DNA of 64,000 nt, taken from NCBI GenBank assembly GCA_964020975.1, contig OZ026619.1, positions 95,588,804 to 95,652,803 on the forward strand, given 5' to 3'. Source of the DNA: Hermodice carunculata. Lineage: Eukaryota; Annelida; Polychaeta; Eunicida; Amphinomidae. Positions within the stretch are counted from its first letter, which is position 1; every line of letters starts with the position of its first letter. The position numbers and the translations under genes were made by a program. Below the pieces are notes generated by a model, which was not told the DNA's origin, searched no databases, and was given only the letters and a program-made list of their open reading frames with translations. This document shows, piece after piece, positions 46,591 to 58,799 of the stretch.

Positions 46591-46642
46591 GGGATGTTCA
46601 GCCAAGAAAAAAGCCAGTGGTCTCAGGTGTGTTGAGGCGATC

Positions 46643-47662
46643 ATGCCGCGTCTGAGCCAAGGTCAAAGACACCATGCTTTGGGGCTTGCAGAGGGTGGAG
46701 TCCCAATCACTCAAATCGCACAAAGAATGGGGTGTACTCGGCGCACCATCCAACGACTAATTGAACGGCAACAAGAAACTGGATCCGTAGATGATCGGCC
46801 TAGGCCTGGCCGAGAAAGAGTGACAACACCTGGCCAAGACCGTCACATCCGGCTGATGCACCTGCGAGACCGTTTCCGTACAGCAGCCCAAACAGCCCGT
46901 GAGACTCAAGGGGTGAATCACCGTCCTGTCAGTAGTTCTACTGTGGAGAGGCGACTGAGGAGCAGTGGCCTAACAGCCAGAAGACCTTACAGGGGTAACC
47001 TGCTGACCCAACCCAGAAGAGAAAGACGACTGCAGTGGTGTAGAGCACACTCCAGGTGGACTCGCCAGCAGTGGAATACCGTCCTTTTTACTGACGAGTC
47101 CCGTTTTTGTGTCAGCAGAGCAGATGGCAGAGAACGTGTGTGGCGCCGGACTGGGGAGAGATATGCAGATGCCTGTGTCCGTCAGGCAGATCGATGGGGT
47201 GGACCCTCTGTCATGGTGTGGGCAGGCATCAGCAACCGCTACCGGACACCCCTAGTGGTCATTCAAGGGATCCTCAATGCTAGGCGGTACATTGATGAGG
47301 TGCTGGAGCCGCACATGGTCCCATTTATGGAGCAGCATCAAGATCTGGCGATCTTTCAGCAGGACAATGCACGTGCACACTCTGCAAGATTAACAATGAA
47401 CTTTCTCAATGAGAACAACATCAATGTCATGGAATGGCCAGCGTTCTCACCTGATCTGAGCCCTATTGAACATTTGTGGGATCAGTTAGGCCAAGGTATT
47501 CAACGGAGGACACCTAGGCCTACTACCCGAAACCAGCTGATCCAAGCTCTGCAGGAAGAATGGAATAATGTTCCCCAACACAGAATTCAAACCCTGGTCA
47601 GCAGTATGCGCCGCAGATGTATAGCATGTGTTGATGCTCGAGGTGGCCACATCCCATATTGA
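46643..47662 (+). CDS. Tc1-family DD34E transposase, 339 aa, intact
   Basis: Residues 1-60 form the first helix-turn-helix (ITQIAQRMGCTRRTIQRLI at about 22-40), followed by a GRPR-like basic hook (RPRPGR). Residues 65-115 form the second DNA-binding helix-turn-helix (STVERRLRSSGL). The catalytic core has LFTDESRF (D151), GGPSVMVWAGI (glycine block, 186-196), FQQDNARAH (D241) and WPAFSPDLSPIEHLWD (E276). D241 and E276 are separated by 34 residues, the DD34E signature of Tc1. Length matches the family's usual 340 or so residues. The enzyme would bind the 27-bp TIRs, excise the element and integrate it at TA. The ATG chosen is the first in frame and gives the normal N-terminus. No break is visible. 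Confidence 0.97.
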   Translation: MPRLSQGQRHHALGLAEGGVPITQIAQRMGCTRRTIQRLIERQQETGSVDDRPRPGRERVTTPGQDRHIRLMHLRDRFRTAAQTARETQGVNHRPVSSSTVERRLRSSGLTARRPYRGNLLTQPRRERRLQWCRAHSRWTRQQWNTVLFTDESRFCVSRADGRERVWRRTGERYADACVRQADRWGGPSVMVWAGISNRYRTPLVVIQGILNARRYIDEVLEPHMVPFMEQHQDLAIFQQDNARAHSARLTMNFLNENNINVMEWPAFSPDLSPIEHLWDQLGQGIQRRTPRPTTRNQLIQALQEEWNNVPQHRIQTLVSSMRRRCIACVDARGGHIPY

Positions 47663-47823
47663 ACAGAAAAATTTGTGTGACTTTCAATTAGGGCAGTTAA
47701 TGACATTTTTTGCCTGTAAGTGACGTTAATGTCGGTAGAGCGTGACATTATTTTTACGCCAGAAAAGTGAATGCTTTGTTAAGTTCTAAGCACGTCTAGG
47801 TATGAAATGTTTCAAGTATAAAC

Positions 47824-47829
47824 AATAAA
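47824..47829 (+). terminator. Polyadenylation signal of the Tc1 transposase
   Basis: AATAAA, about 160 bases after the stop codon and just inside the right terminal repeat, correctly placed to end the transposase transcript within the element. Confidence 0.55.
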
Positions 47830-47845
47830 ATACTTCAAAATTGGC

Positions 47846-47872
47846 ATGTGGATACTTTTCATTGGGGTTCAG
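47846..47872 (-). repeat. Right 27-bp TIR of the Tc1 transposon
   Basis: Exact inverse of 46351-46377, followed by the TA duplication at 47873-47874. Confidence 0.97.
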
Positions 47873-47874
47873 TA

Positions 47875-48106
47875 TATAATGCACATGTCCTTACGCTTTT
47901 TAGAGTTTTGTCCCAAAGAGTGGTTTATCTCTAGTTTTGGTGCGGAGGACATAAATTATTATCTATAGATACTATACTTATTTTAACATACGAAGATTAT
48001 TTGAATGATAATAAGGATGCCTGATTATTTGTATATATTTTGGACGCATTATGGCATTTTCCCCGTTCCGTTGGTGCCCCTGCTGTAAAGGGGAAGTTTT
48101 CCTAAC
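47875..48106. other. Flanking spacer
   Basis: No feature recognised between the Tc1 element and the (GAT)n array. Confidence 0.5.
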
Positions 48107-48107
48107 A

Positions 48108-48173
<66 letters not shown>
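48107..48173. repeat. (GAT)n microsatellite
   Basis: About 22 uninterrupted GAT units. They create poly-Asp, poly-Met and poly-Ser openings on both strands that are not genes. Confidence 0.97.
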
Positions 48174-48174
48174 A

Positions 48175-50388
48175 AAGAAGAAGAACTGGACTGTGTCACC
48201 TTATCTGGTGCTGATACTCATCGTCGAGACAATTTACAACACTTTGTTTATGTCACTACAAACGCTCGCATCATGGTTATCTGCTACAAGCCCATCATTA
48301 TACTCTGTGAGTGACGTCATCAAAACACTCTGTCCCTACTTTACCGCATATTTAATCGACTCCCCGCTTCGTAAGTTCTCTATTCTTCGCTTATCTAAGT
48401 GTTTAGATAACGGCGTTTCACTCATTATTTAGGGGAAACATGGTGGATTGTATTATTGGCGTGGGGTATTCCCCTGTTGCCGCAGCGTTCAATCGCCCCA
48501 GAAACAATATGGACTTGCTATACCCGGAGACTAGCGTTGTGGACACTCTCAACACATCGTTGTTTGCTGATTGCCATATTAAGCGCGGTCAGCGGAGCAC
48601 TTGTTAACCACCCTCTTAACTTAAGCTTCCTGACTTTTATTTCCACAGGTGAAATCACCTTTTAACTCTCCGATCACCACATTTTAGGTACATTCTTGCT
48701 CTCCCAGCTGCAGCAGCACCTTTTGCATTGTACCTTTCACTTTCATCATAACACGAAGGTTTTAATAAAGTTAGATTAAAATGAACTTAACTTAATTTGC
48801 ATAAATTCAATTTAGACTGCGCGATCTGCCCACTGGCATAACACATTCCAAGATTAGCGGGCTTTACTGTTTCAAACGGACTTAACCTATCCACTAGCCA
48901 TGCCCAAGTCAGTTGTGCATGAATCTCAAAGTGTCAAATAACAACATGGAAGTTAGAGCAGCCTAGTGGTGAAAATCGGTAGTTTCCGGGTTAAAAAGAA
49001 TGCCTTTAAGAGTGAACAAATAAATAAAATTAAATTCTATGAAATTTGGTTAAGGAAATGTTACATGAACAAAAATAACGTCACTCCAATCCACACGTCC
49101 CATAGCCTGTGAATAACTTCTAAGTCAGAAACAGTGATGACCCATTTGCCGACAACGAACTAGTAAAGTGGCTAAGTGCAATGAACTCATATTGTTGTGG
49201 AAAACATGACTGGTACAGGACTTAAAATCGGTGGAATCGTCGATGTTAAAAAAAAAGTCGCTTGGGGTCGGACAGCGTACACCAACTGTGCTGCTAGAAC
49301 TAGAAAAACCTGACACAATAAAGCCTTGTAAGAGCCAAACAAAGGGAGTACTTCGAGTAACATAAACTCGTACAAAATATGCTGCCAGTTATATCAAACA
49401 ATGCACAGATATGACAATAACGAAAGAATAAGAGAAGAAGAAAAGGGGAAAGAAAAGAAAAAGAAAAAGCACCGATGGATAGAGTTCTCGAAACTGCGCT
49501 AGATGCTCATGTCAGTTACACTTCCACGTTTCCCTGGTCATGCCTGTCAAAAACACCTCCGCTTCATTGTTCGCGGCTAATTGTGCGATAAACCCCTTTC
49601 CTAACAGACATCAAATGTACAAGAATCATAACGTCCAAGAGTGGGCAAGGGTATCTTTTAGCCATCAATGCTCACACGGGCTCAGAGTGGAGACAGGCAG
49701 ACGGGCTAGCATACCCACAGGCGAGGGTCAATGTCACTGTGGACCTGTGGTCTATCCAAAGATCCATGCACTGCTATCTTGTTGACTGTCAGATTATCTT
49801 CGAATCAAGATAAGCAAGAATAGACAAGCCGTCCCCCTTGCTGAACTCAGCCATACGAGACATGCATATTAATTTCCCGCCACAACTGAATACCTGATTG
49901 CTCAGTCTCGCATGGCGAGATACAGGTCGGGATCTGTGTTGACAAGCGGAATATTACTAATATTTTGGAACAAAGAATACTTATTAAAGGCAACTTTTTT
50001 TTCTTTATATGGCTCCGGAAGCATTTGTTGAATACCAGTTTGGCATTTGTGAACTTAGATTTCTTAAAAATCGCTAACTTTATGAGAATTGAGCATATTG
50101 CCCTGCCTGTGACAGTGATGTGACCCGCATGTCCCTCGTGATAGCCAAGTGTCAAACCCGTGCTTTGTAGTGGGAAATTATTCTGCATGAGGCGTATCGT
50201 GGAACTTATGTACATAACGATTTGGTAATGTTACTTCTAATCTTGATTGTGTTAAAAACTGTCATTTTTAACAACTATAAAACTGTAATATTTACGAGGT
50301 CAACATACAAGGACAGCAACTGTGAACAAAGTAATTTTTTGACATGTGTAAATGATGGTAAGTTTATATGTGTATTACAGTCAATAAA
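48175..50388. other. No recognisable feature; possible LINE 3' UTR at the right end
   Basis: The ORFs at 48456-48665, 49540-49785 and minus 49847-50215 lack motifs. The stretch 50220-50388, running into (TAC)n with cagtcaataaatt just before it, resembles a LINE 3' UTR and tail, like the end of LINE B near 13832 (attactactacc). This is tentative. Confidence 0.4.
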
Positions 50389-50389
50389 T

Positions 50390-50433
<44 letters not shown>
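50389..50433. repeat. (TAC)n microsatellite, possible LINE tail
   Basis: About 14 ACT/TAC units following aataaatt. Confidence 0.95.
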
Positions 50434-50439
50434 TCTAGA

Positions 50440-50980
50440 ACTACTGCTTGTCCTCCTTCCAGGGCAAACCATGAAATGTGACCAGACACAGACTGGCATT
50501 GCAGCTGCTCTCTCATTGGCTGCACCAACTTTCAGCCAATCAGAGAGTAGCTGGGTTATACATCTGGGTCCGGTCAAAATTATGGCACCCCAAAAGTATC
50601 GATGGATACGAGAAAAACTGGTCAGTTTAATGATTTGTGGAAATGAACACAGCATAAAACCGTGAGTGGATCAAAACATACGATCTGACTGACAGTTGAG
50701 AACAGTCGCCATACGGGTAATGCTAAGGAACGAACTTGGCTCAGGATGGGACACCCGTTTGAATTTGGAGCTGGGATGTCAGACTTTTTGCCCGAAATGG
50801 TTTTTGTGGAACATTTGCGACACTTACATGCGTGTTGCCATGGATGTATGTGGATTTCAATGGAATGTCAGTGTGTTATACCTGTCAAAAATAGTTTTAG
50901 AATAAACTGGTGAGTTGTAGGTAGTTATTATGTACAAAAAAACGGAGAATTCATGTCAAATGTGAAGTGGTGTGGTGGTC
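50440..50980. other. No recognisable feature
   Basis: Openings at 50431-50665 and 50696-50905 lack motifs. Confidence 0.5.
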
Positions 50981-50984
50981 CACA

Positions 50985-51610
50985 TGAATGAACTTTATTT
51001 CACCTTATTGACTACATCACAATACACACGTGACAATCTATAAAGCATAAAACGTTACCACGGTGTAAATAAACAATACATTTCAATATAATTATAGCAT
51101 ATTATAGCAAATGTATAAAAAGTTTCAAAACGGACCTCTTTCTCTTATCACTTCGGTATAGAATGCTGCAACTATCACAATTTTTCCACGTCATCAAGTT
51201 TCATAATAAATCTAAATTTTTGTTGATTGTTGATTTAAATATTATTAAATGATGGGAAAATATCAGCTAATTTGTTAAACATTGTACTTCTTTCCTTGTC
51301 CTATATTTCACAGTTTACAATTAAATGAAATTTGTCGTCTATTTCGTTACAATTTTCACATTTTCGTTCTTCAACCGGAATTTTTTGGGGACGTCTGTGT
51401 GTACCTGTTTCTATTTTAAGGTTATGGACACTTATTCTAAAAACGAGTTATATTCTTCTGAACCTGGTTATCGAACATTACAAGGAGATATTTTTCCAAA
51501 TTGAAGTCGTCCTTAAATTTTGTATAGGTTCTTAATTTCTTACCGACGTCTGCATTATTGGACACATCCGATTTCTATTGGTTGATAAAGTTATTCTTTA
51601 ATCTTTTTTA
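50985..51610 (-). mobile_element. LINE E: 3' terminal LINE fragment on the minus strand
   Basis: Between about 51590 and 51301 the minus strand is open without an ATG. It reads KLRTYTKFKDDFNLEKYL, ITRFRISVHNLKIETG, HRRPQKIPVEERKCENC and a FH..VNCEI block ending at a stop (51301-51303). Beyond it comes FNKLADIFPSFNN. This is the characteristic C-terminus of many invertebrate non-LTR retrotransposons (FRIS.H.L.IETG...P..ER.C..C...DE.HF...C). The 3' UTR ends near 50985 with AATAAA on the minus strand (50994-50999). The copy is 5' truncated, as is usual after incomplete reverse transcription. Confidence 0.85.
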
Positions 51611-51611
51611 A

Positions 51612-52118
51612 AAAAATACGATGTCAGCTTCGTTTAAATCTTTCTGTGCAGGAGCTCAGTCTGACGACACAGTGGTTCTAGGCCCGCCCTCCCCAATCTT
51701 ATTATCAAAAATGTGAACACACAATACTCTATTCCGATAAGGTCCGATGTGGGCCATTGTGCAGGTATACCAGGTTCACTCTCTCTACCTGCCCCTCCCC
51801 CCCCCCCCCCCGTATGAATGCTTCACTGACTGACTGAACGTTACGAGCGCCAGCGAAGCAAACACCTCTTTGCCAACGCTGAACCAGGCTGAGTAAGAGG
51901 CCAGGGGCTTTCATAAACTCCGCAGAATGATCCACAAAACCGCTGGATTCCTAGCGTAGGTTGGTACAATAAGCAACTTAAGAACTTAAAAATAAAATAT
52001 ATAGACAAAGTGATTTTTATCAGAATGAGCCTTTAGAAAGAAGTACAGTATGTAAAGAGGCGTGAGTGAATGCAATTTGCAAGATCGAGGGGTCCTTTGT
52101 AAAAAATCCAAACTTGTT
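51612..52118. other. No recognisable gene; contains C15 run
   Basis: A run of 15 C lies at 51797-51811 within pyrimidine-rich sequence. No gene is supported. Confidence 0.5.
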
Positions 52119-52119
52119 G

Positions 52120-52159
<40 letters not shown>

Positions 52160-52202
52160 GTCTGTCTGTCTGTCTGTCTGTCTGCGCGCGCGTGTGTGTG
52201 TA
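52119..52202. repeat. Compound (TATC)n(TGTC)n(CG)n(TG)n microsatellite
   Basis: About ten TATC units, six TGTC units, a short alternating CG run and a short TG run follow one another directly. The alternating purine-pyrimidine end could adopt Z-DNA. Confidence 0.96.
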
Positions 52203-52204
52203 TC

Positions 52205-54915
52205 AGCGCTACTGGAAGAAGATATTTCTCCGTTGCCTATGCAGCGCTGTATTTGCCTAGATGTAAAAATTTGTCCTAAGATTGATTATGTGTAATAAAA
52301 AGTATGGCTACAAGTTGACGCGCAATGGCAAAACTGGAACCGTGTCAACTTAGTTTGTTTGACTAGCACGCTCTGTAGGTCTTTCTTGCACTTTTACTAT
52401 TGCCTATTACTTGGCATTGCAAAAATTGTCAGTACAGTGGGCATTGTTGAATAAAATTGGTCGTCCATAAAATGGGTGCTGCACAAGACAGATTGGGCAG
52501 CAACATCTTGTTGGTATTTCCGACTCTTGTTACTATCCAGGACTAAAAATGTCCATATCAGAGTTCATTTCTAGCTTCATTGACATTGCCATCTCTAATT
52601 TTTTTAGTGTGATGGCAGTCTTAGCTATCCTGACAACGTGCCCTAAGAGTCTGCCTGAGACGTAGGCATATTAATGAGCTGCCTAGCGCTGGAAAGATAC
52701 AACAATATATGTAAGCGCCGCACTTTGTCTCCCTAATTTTGTTGAGTAAAAGCATACAAATCTCATTGCATATTCTACCTAATAATTTAAGATGATAGTT
52801 CTATTATTATTCTATCCAGATAATACAAAAAAACAGCATGTGTATAAGAATACACGTTAATAATTATGCATATATAGCAGGCAAAATGCGCAAACAAAAA
52901 GCCGAGGAATATAACGTACAGAAAGCGCCGCCAAAAGTGTAACAGGAAAAACAGTCTAATTGGTGCCAAATTCAGTAAATCTCTTATCTCATAACTACAT
53001 TGCACTTGACTTAGCAATTCTACACTAGGTTTGCATTAGGCAAAAGTCCACATCTGCATAAAATATGAATTACTTTGGCTTGTTTTAGCTCTGCTGACTT
53101 GAAGCCACAGAGCTATATGAGCTGTCTGTCTCTCTGTAAATGCTATATCGTTCACACTTTTCAACGTACATATAACTTTCAAGAAATTATCAAAACTGTT
53201 AAAAATTGTTTTCACATTCATTTATCCAATGAATTAACCCCTTACGTCATAACTACACGCAAGAGAACTTTGAAATGGTAACTTTAGCAAAATAATCATA
53301 ATATATGGCTCATAGTACAAGACATATGAAGCAGGAGATCTTGAAAGGTGGCCGCAAAAGACAGAAAGGACCCATTATCCAGATGGCCACAGCAGCATTA
53401 CATTTACCAAGTATCGTCGGTGGATCAGGCAGCAGCATCTAATCGTTAGGTCCCTCTAGCAGCCATTCACTAATCCAGTCTAGATGGGGGAGGCTGTTGC
53501 ACCTTGAGCAGCTGAACGAACCCATCTGTCGTATAGCCTTTCTCTTTGTTAGACACTGTTCCACAAATTTAAGTGCTATGTCCAAAATCTGTATATCCCC
53601 TTTTAAACAGTGTCGTAACCTGTGACAGAGACGTAGTGGGTACGGATAGTGATTGTTGGAATCTCGCGCAACAACACCAAATCTGATCTGTCATTGGCAA
53701 CATGGCATTTTCGGGCCCCTCAGGGATATAGTGTGAGTTGCGATCTGGAAGGACTCCAAAAGTGACCTGATGACTGTACTCTCTGCAGACATTATTAAGG
53801 TGAGACGCAACATGCACCACAAATGCTACATACTTTGCGATGTTTATTGAGATTAGCCACACAGCTGTAAAGTTGTTCTATTCCCCGGAAACCTATTTCC
53901 AGCCCCAGAAGCGTGTTTTCCCAGCACAGGTTCCTGCGAGGTTTCAACAATGCAAGTTCGTGAATCATTATCATTTATCACACTTTATCGGGAACGTTGT
54001 CTGAACAGACATGAATTATTGAGATAATTTCCATAAAGCCCGGTAAGTTTGAGATTTTGGTGAAAATAAAACTGTGGACATTTCCCAGGTTGTATAAAAA
54101 AAAGGCAATGGTGCCGCCCAGGTGTGCATGCGCAGGAGGGGTGACGAATAAAATCAAATCCATAGACTGGATACCGAGTAGTCTTCTGATTGGATGATTA
54201 AATTTTTGGTTGTCATGTATTTACATGTGTAGATGTATAAAAGGTAAGAGGTCACTGACGCTCGCTAATTACGCTCGCAGTTTTGACACCACCAGGTATC
54301 AGCCAGTCAATCGTGCATTGATATTTGTGGCAGGCTATACATATACGAGAGTTTTGCAGTGTAGGATGCCTCTTTTCTTATTGGCCCCTTACCTGTTGCT
54401 GTTTAATACAATGCATTTTGACGGGGGTGCACGGGTTCAGGGATGCGCATGTTCAGTGGTGCACTTGTCACACTATACATTATGATCATTACAGAGTGTT
54501 GGCAATGTAGTGCCCCCACCCTTGCATACACTTCCCAGTTGACATTCTCAGATCCACCAACGCGTCATAAGCCACTTATCAGCTGGCTATTGTTGTTATG
54601 CAAATGAGCGGCCTGTATGAAAACACGTTGAACATCGAATTTTTTCCAATGTAAAATTGGATATTTTTGTCTTTAATTGTGTCGATGTTTTCGAACACAA
54701 ATCGACAAGACAGATGAGTCTGAAGGCAGCATCATTATGCCAAATTCTGCCAATGAATAAATTTGGGAGAGATTTCGACCACCATAACTCGGAGTTTTAG
54801 CACTGGTTTTCGGCTAACGTTTAGCATACATTGAATGGGTATTCACAGACGTTAACGGGTAAATTCACCAGGCAATGCCTTCGTGGAACCATTCCCGGAT
54901 TTGCGGATCCGAGAT
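52205..54915. other. No recognisable feature
   Basis: About 2.7 kb without a supported element. The stretch near 54440-54550 contains a diverged phrase (gtagtgcccccacccttgcatacac, in two pieces) that may be an outlying unit of the minisatellite starting at 54917. Confidence 0.45.
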
Positions 54916-54916
54916 G

Positions 54917-55230
54917 TTTGGCAGCATGCAGCGTCCGTCCCTCAGTGTACCGGTACTTGCCAGTTTATTTTGTAGAGTGTTGGTAGTATGGTGTACCCGC
55001 CCTTTGGTATGCTTGCCAGTTGACATTTTGGCAGTATGATGCACCCGTCCCATGGTGTACTTGCCAGTTAATTTTGTGGCAGTGTGGTGTGCCCGATCCT
55101 TTGGTGCACTTGCCTGTTTACTTTTTGGCAATGTTGTGCGCCCGTCCTTTGGTACACTTGCCAGTTTACCTTGCCGCAGTGTGGTGTACCCGCCCCTTGG
55201 CCTGGGTGCACTTTCCCGTTTGCTTGGGTT
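54917..55230 (+). repeat. Roughly 49-bp minisatellite, about six copies
   Basis: A cttgccagtt phrase recurs at 54957, 55012, 55060, 55109, 55157 and in altered form near 55211, spaced 48-55 bases. Each unit carries ggcagtgtggtgt, cccgcccttt and ggtgcac-type phrases. The repeats are contiguous and have no unique spacers. Confidence 0.93.
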
Positions 55231-55239
55231 GTGTGGTAG

Positions 55240-58200
55240 TGTGGTGAGTGTGTGCGTTTTTTACATTCACACTTACCACTTGCCAGGAAACAAATATTTA
55301 GTGCTTGTTATAATTGATAAACACTTAGGTACCAGTGACTGAAGTTATGACATTTTGGTGGGCTGTGACATTTGCCACGGGACACATTTGCCATGTTTCA
55401 TTAAAGCAGTATGGCATATTTAATGCCGAATTATTTACTTGTGTTCCTTGCAGGACTGTACACATGACATATCAATGGAATTTTCTGGTTATTCAAATTT
55501 AATTGGCTGTCCAAGCCTTACTTTTGCGAAGTTTTAGCACTTTTCTAGGACACCTTTAAGTTGTAAACACAGAAGTATATATCACTTAGCATTCAACGAC
55601 TCGCTTGTCTATTCTTTTTCCAATAACTGTAGATTATATGCCCTAGCTGAGGAATACTTGTCTGTTTTGAACGTGAACTTTTCCTTGCCTAATGGTGGGA
55701 TGGGTGAGGGGGCCTCTTTGGATGCTGGCAATTTTGCTCTCTTCTGCCATCCAATCACTGAGGTTCTTATGTGTGTAACAATTAGGTAACTGCTTATCAA
55801 CATATTTCACTGCTTAGTATCAATGACTAGGAGGCATCCTTGTGTGATAACAGTTTTCCTTCCTGACTTAACTCAGCAGGCATTCTGGTTTAAATGCTGC
55901 AAGAATATTCCTATACTCTATCCGATTATTTGCCCCTATGATACTGTAAGACATAGTCCTACTTAAACTTTATGGCTTTTAGGTTTGGGAGAAAGCCAGG
56001 CACATATCAGATTGCATTTATGCTTTACTTTTCTTTACACATCTGTCACTTGAGGCTGTCTTTGAAGTGAATATTTGCAAGAGACCCAGATGCCAACTCT
56101 GACACCCCCTGGGACACAAAAGTGAATCAAGTCCAGCGACACCATCCTGTCACCAAACAAACACTTTGCCTCCAGTGGTAAGTGTCTACATCTAACGATG
56201 TGAACTTAAGAAAAGCTTGGCAGATGCCATGCCTTATTTCACTTTCCATTACATCTTGTGGGCCAAATAGAGTATGGGCCCGGCCTATAGTGTTTAGCTG
56301 CCGACATTTCACCTGTTTCTACTATGGACTAAGGTTATGACATGGACTCAAGAATAGGATGAACCCTGTGAATATCCACTCGGCCGCGTTATTTCTGAAG
56401 CTCATATTAGGACAATTGATTTCAGTTGCACTCCAGACCATGCAGCTGGTTAATACATGGAGTTGCATTTCTGTAAATAATGTAAATATTTGCTTTCTCC
56501 TGAAGCGCTTGTTACAATTTTCCGTATACCTTAATGTACTTACATTTCACTTATTGAATATTTATACTTACATCAAGGTTATCTTAGGGGCAAGCCTTTG
56601 GCCTTGTAACAGTTTATTCGCCCTCCACGTGCCAAGATTCGCTTATTCTGGTGACACTTTTCATTCACCTTTTATCTCTAAATTATTTTTAATTAAATCC
56701 GGTGGTTGGCATTTTCAAAAGTTCAAAATATTCGCCTTCGGCCCAGAAACCAACCTAAATTGTTGTATTGTGTTGATCTTTATCTCTCTTGGCAACAAGC
56801 TTAGCACTGGTCTTCTTTTCCCAGGGATGTGTGATGGATGTGTTTGATCTTGGCAGAAATTTGGTTCAAAGGTGCATATAAACAAATTGTTATTAAAAGA
56901 CCTGAATTCTAGACCTGTACTCTGCCCGAATGTGGAATTTTTCACATGTACTACTACACGCCATAAGGTTGGCAGTTTATCTGCCAATGTGCCACCTAAG
57001 CATTTGACACCAGGCCTAAATGTTAGTTTGATAATCTTACTAGTATAGTGGTCGTACACTGCAGGTTGTCTTAAAATGTAGGTTATTATGGCAAAGATAT
57101 GTAATTAAGTGTCATCGAAGAGGGTTTTAAAGACACCGACACTCTCACTGGACGAAGCAGGTGGTCTTTATCGCTGTATAAAAAAAGGACACAACTACAT
57201 GTGGTGATGTATGGTGATTATAAAATGTAAGTCTTACAGGGGCACAATGCTGCTATTTTCTCAGATTTGGATGTGCTTTAAGGTATGCATGCTGCATGTT
57301 CGTTCAGCCAAACCTTCACATTGCTGATTCTAGAACGGTTAAGTTTACGACTTTGTGCCAACCTCCAGCCACAAAGAAAAAAACATGGCAGGTTTTATTT
57401 GACCTGAAAAGCACTGTGTACTGATATAATTTTTTTCTGCCGAAAGACAATATCCAGTACCACAACATCAACACAAAGTGATGTATAGTAGCCATCTAAG
57501 CATCGATCTTCAAGTAAAGTGGTTCGATGGCTCTAGGAAGAGAATACCCAGTGTGACAAAATAAACACAAAGTGATGTATGGCAGAAAAATATATGTAGG
57601 TGCGCATCCTTTTTTGTGAGTGGGAGCTGAATTTTAAGGATCGTTAGCAGCTGACAGGTTTCTCCATGTTGTTTATATAAAGCTCGGTGATGCATAGTTA
57701 TCCATCTTAAACTGGCAACTTTGTTTAGTCTGTATTCAGGATTTTTCATGCCTAGAGTGCACAAATGATAAAAAGTAACCAGTGGCAACAGTACCTGCCA
57801 ATGGTTTCAGCTACCAAACATGTCATTCTTAAGTGTTACACCTCTGATTTAGGTGACGTGAGCACTGAAGAATGATATGATTGACGCTTGTCATGGGGTT
57901 ATGTGGTTGGTGCCGCAGTTGCTTGTTCACGACCTGACTGTTTCGTGGTCAAAAACTAGGTGTACTGATACCCCGGAAACCAACGATGGGGATTTCAACT
58001 TTTAATCCTTAATCAAAGACGATTGAGTAATTTTTATTGTACTGACGCAAGATTGTTAGGTAGATTGTGCAGAATTGTGCAGTACATAACGAAAGCGTGC
58101 CTGTACAACATTAACTTAAGGAAGGTGACTTCTAAACTTGGATTAGCTTGCTGATTGGGGAACAAAATTGTCTATTGTCCCCCACAGCAAAATTGCTAAC

Positions 58201-58795
58201 ACATACGCGCTTAAGGCATCATGAAACCTACACTGAAGTGCATGTAAACGTCTTTGACCTGAAAAGACGGAGAAGCTTCATTTGTCCTGATAACTGGCCA
58301 GCGAAATTAGAGAATTCCCTTTTTATTTCAATGTATCATCGAAGAAAAATAAAGCTAAATTTACATAATAATTATTGCGATTGTGTGATGGCACAGAGAG
58401 TTCAACGGTCCCAAACAGGCTGAATACAGTGAGACTCTGTTTGATTAAGATTCTGGACTCGGACTGTATGTCCATGAGTCGGCAAAAACAGTTTTGAATA
58501 TAGTGAAATGTTCATTATGTCTTCAAGATATGATAAACATCTTTGCCAGAGCTCTTTATGTCTACACTATACCGATCTTACTGTGGTGTTGTAGGTTTCT
58601 TCAGAATCAAACCCGAATTCACTTAAAATGGGACTGTTTGATAGCATGACAGAAATGCTTGTCTCCAAATCCACAGTGTTAAACCATTGTGGGCTGTCAT
58701 CCTTTTTTTCCTTTTTTTTCTGCTTTATTATTTTAGCACGTCATAACGTATTAAAACATTGGCACCACAGGGCATTTAACTGTAAAGTGATGAGA
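55240..58795. other. No recognisable feature
   Basis: About 3.5 kb. The longest opening, 56359-56847 (162 residues), is hydrophobic and AT-driven, with no known motif. Nothing else is supported. Confidence 0.45.
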
Positions 58796-58799
58796 AATT

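Larger units (their letters stand above)
46351..47872 (+). mobile_element. Complete Tc1-like DNA transposon (1522 bp)
   Basis: Perfect 27-bp terminal inverted repeats (46351-46377 and 47846-47872, starting ctgaaccccaatg) are flanked by TA on both sides (46349-46350 and 47873-47874). They enclose a single uninterrupted transposase gene (46643-47662). A TATA-like tttaaaaa lies about 60 bases before the ATG and an AATAAA at 47824 lies between the stop codon and the right repeat. Every structural part of an autonomous Tc1 element is present. Tc1 elements move by cut-and-paste into TA sites. Intactness against a background of decayed elements indicates recent arrival. Confidence 0.97.

Noticed and set aside
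48051-48432. ORFs with long poly-Asp, poly-Met or poly-Ser stretches
   Set aside because: They are readings of the (GAT)n microsatellite at 48107-48173 and have no other conserved content.
49847-50215. 122-residue minus-strand ORF as a gene
   Set aside because: No domain, low-complexity lysine run, and position next to a probable LINE tail.
52062-52295. ORFs with Ser-Ile-Tyr-Leu repeats
   Set aside because: Translation of the (TATC)n/(TGTC)n microsatellite.
54917-55230. CRISPR-like array
   Set aside because: Repeats are contiguous and degenerate, with no unique spacers, and the DNA is eukaryotic.
56359-56847. 162-residue plus-strand ORF as a gene
   Set aside because: AT-driven hydrophobic composition, no known domain, and a competing opening on the other strand at 56715-57059.
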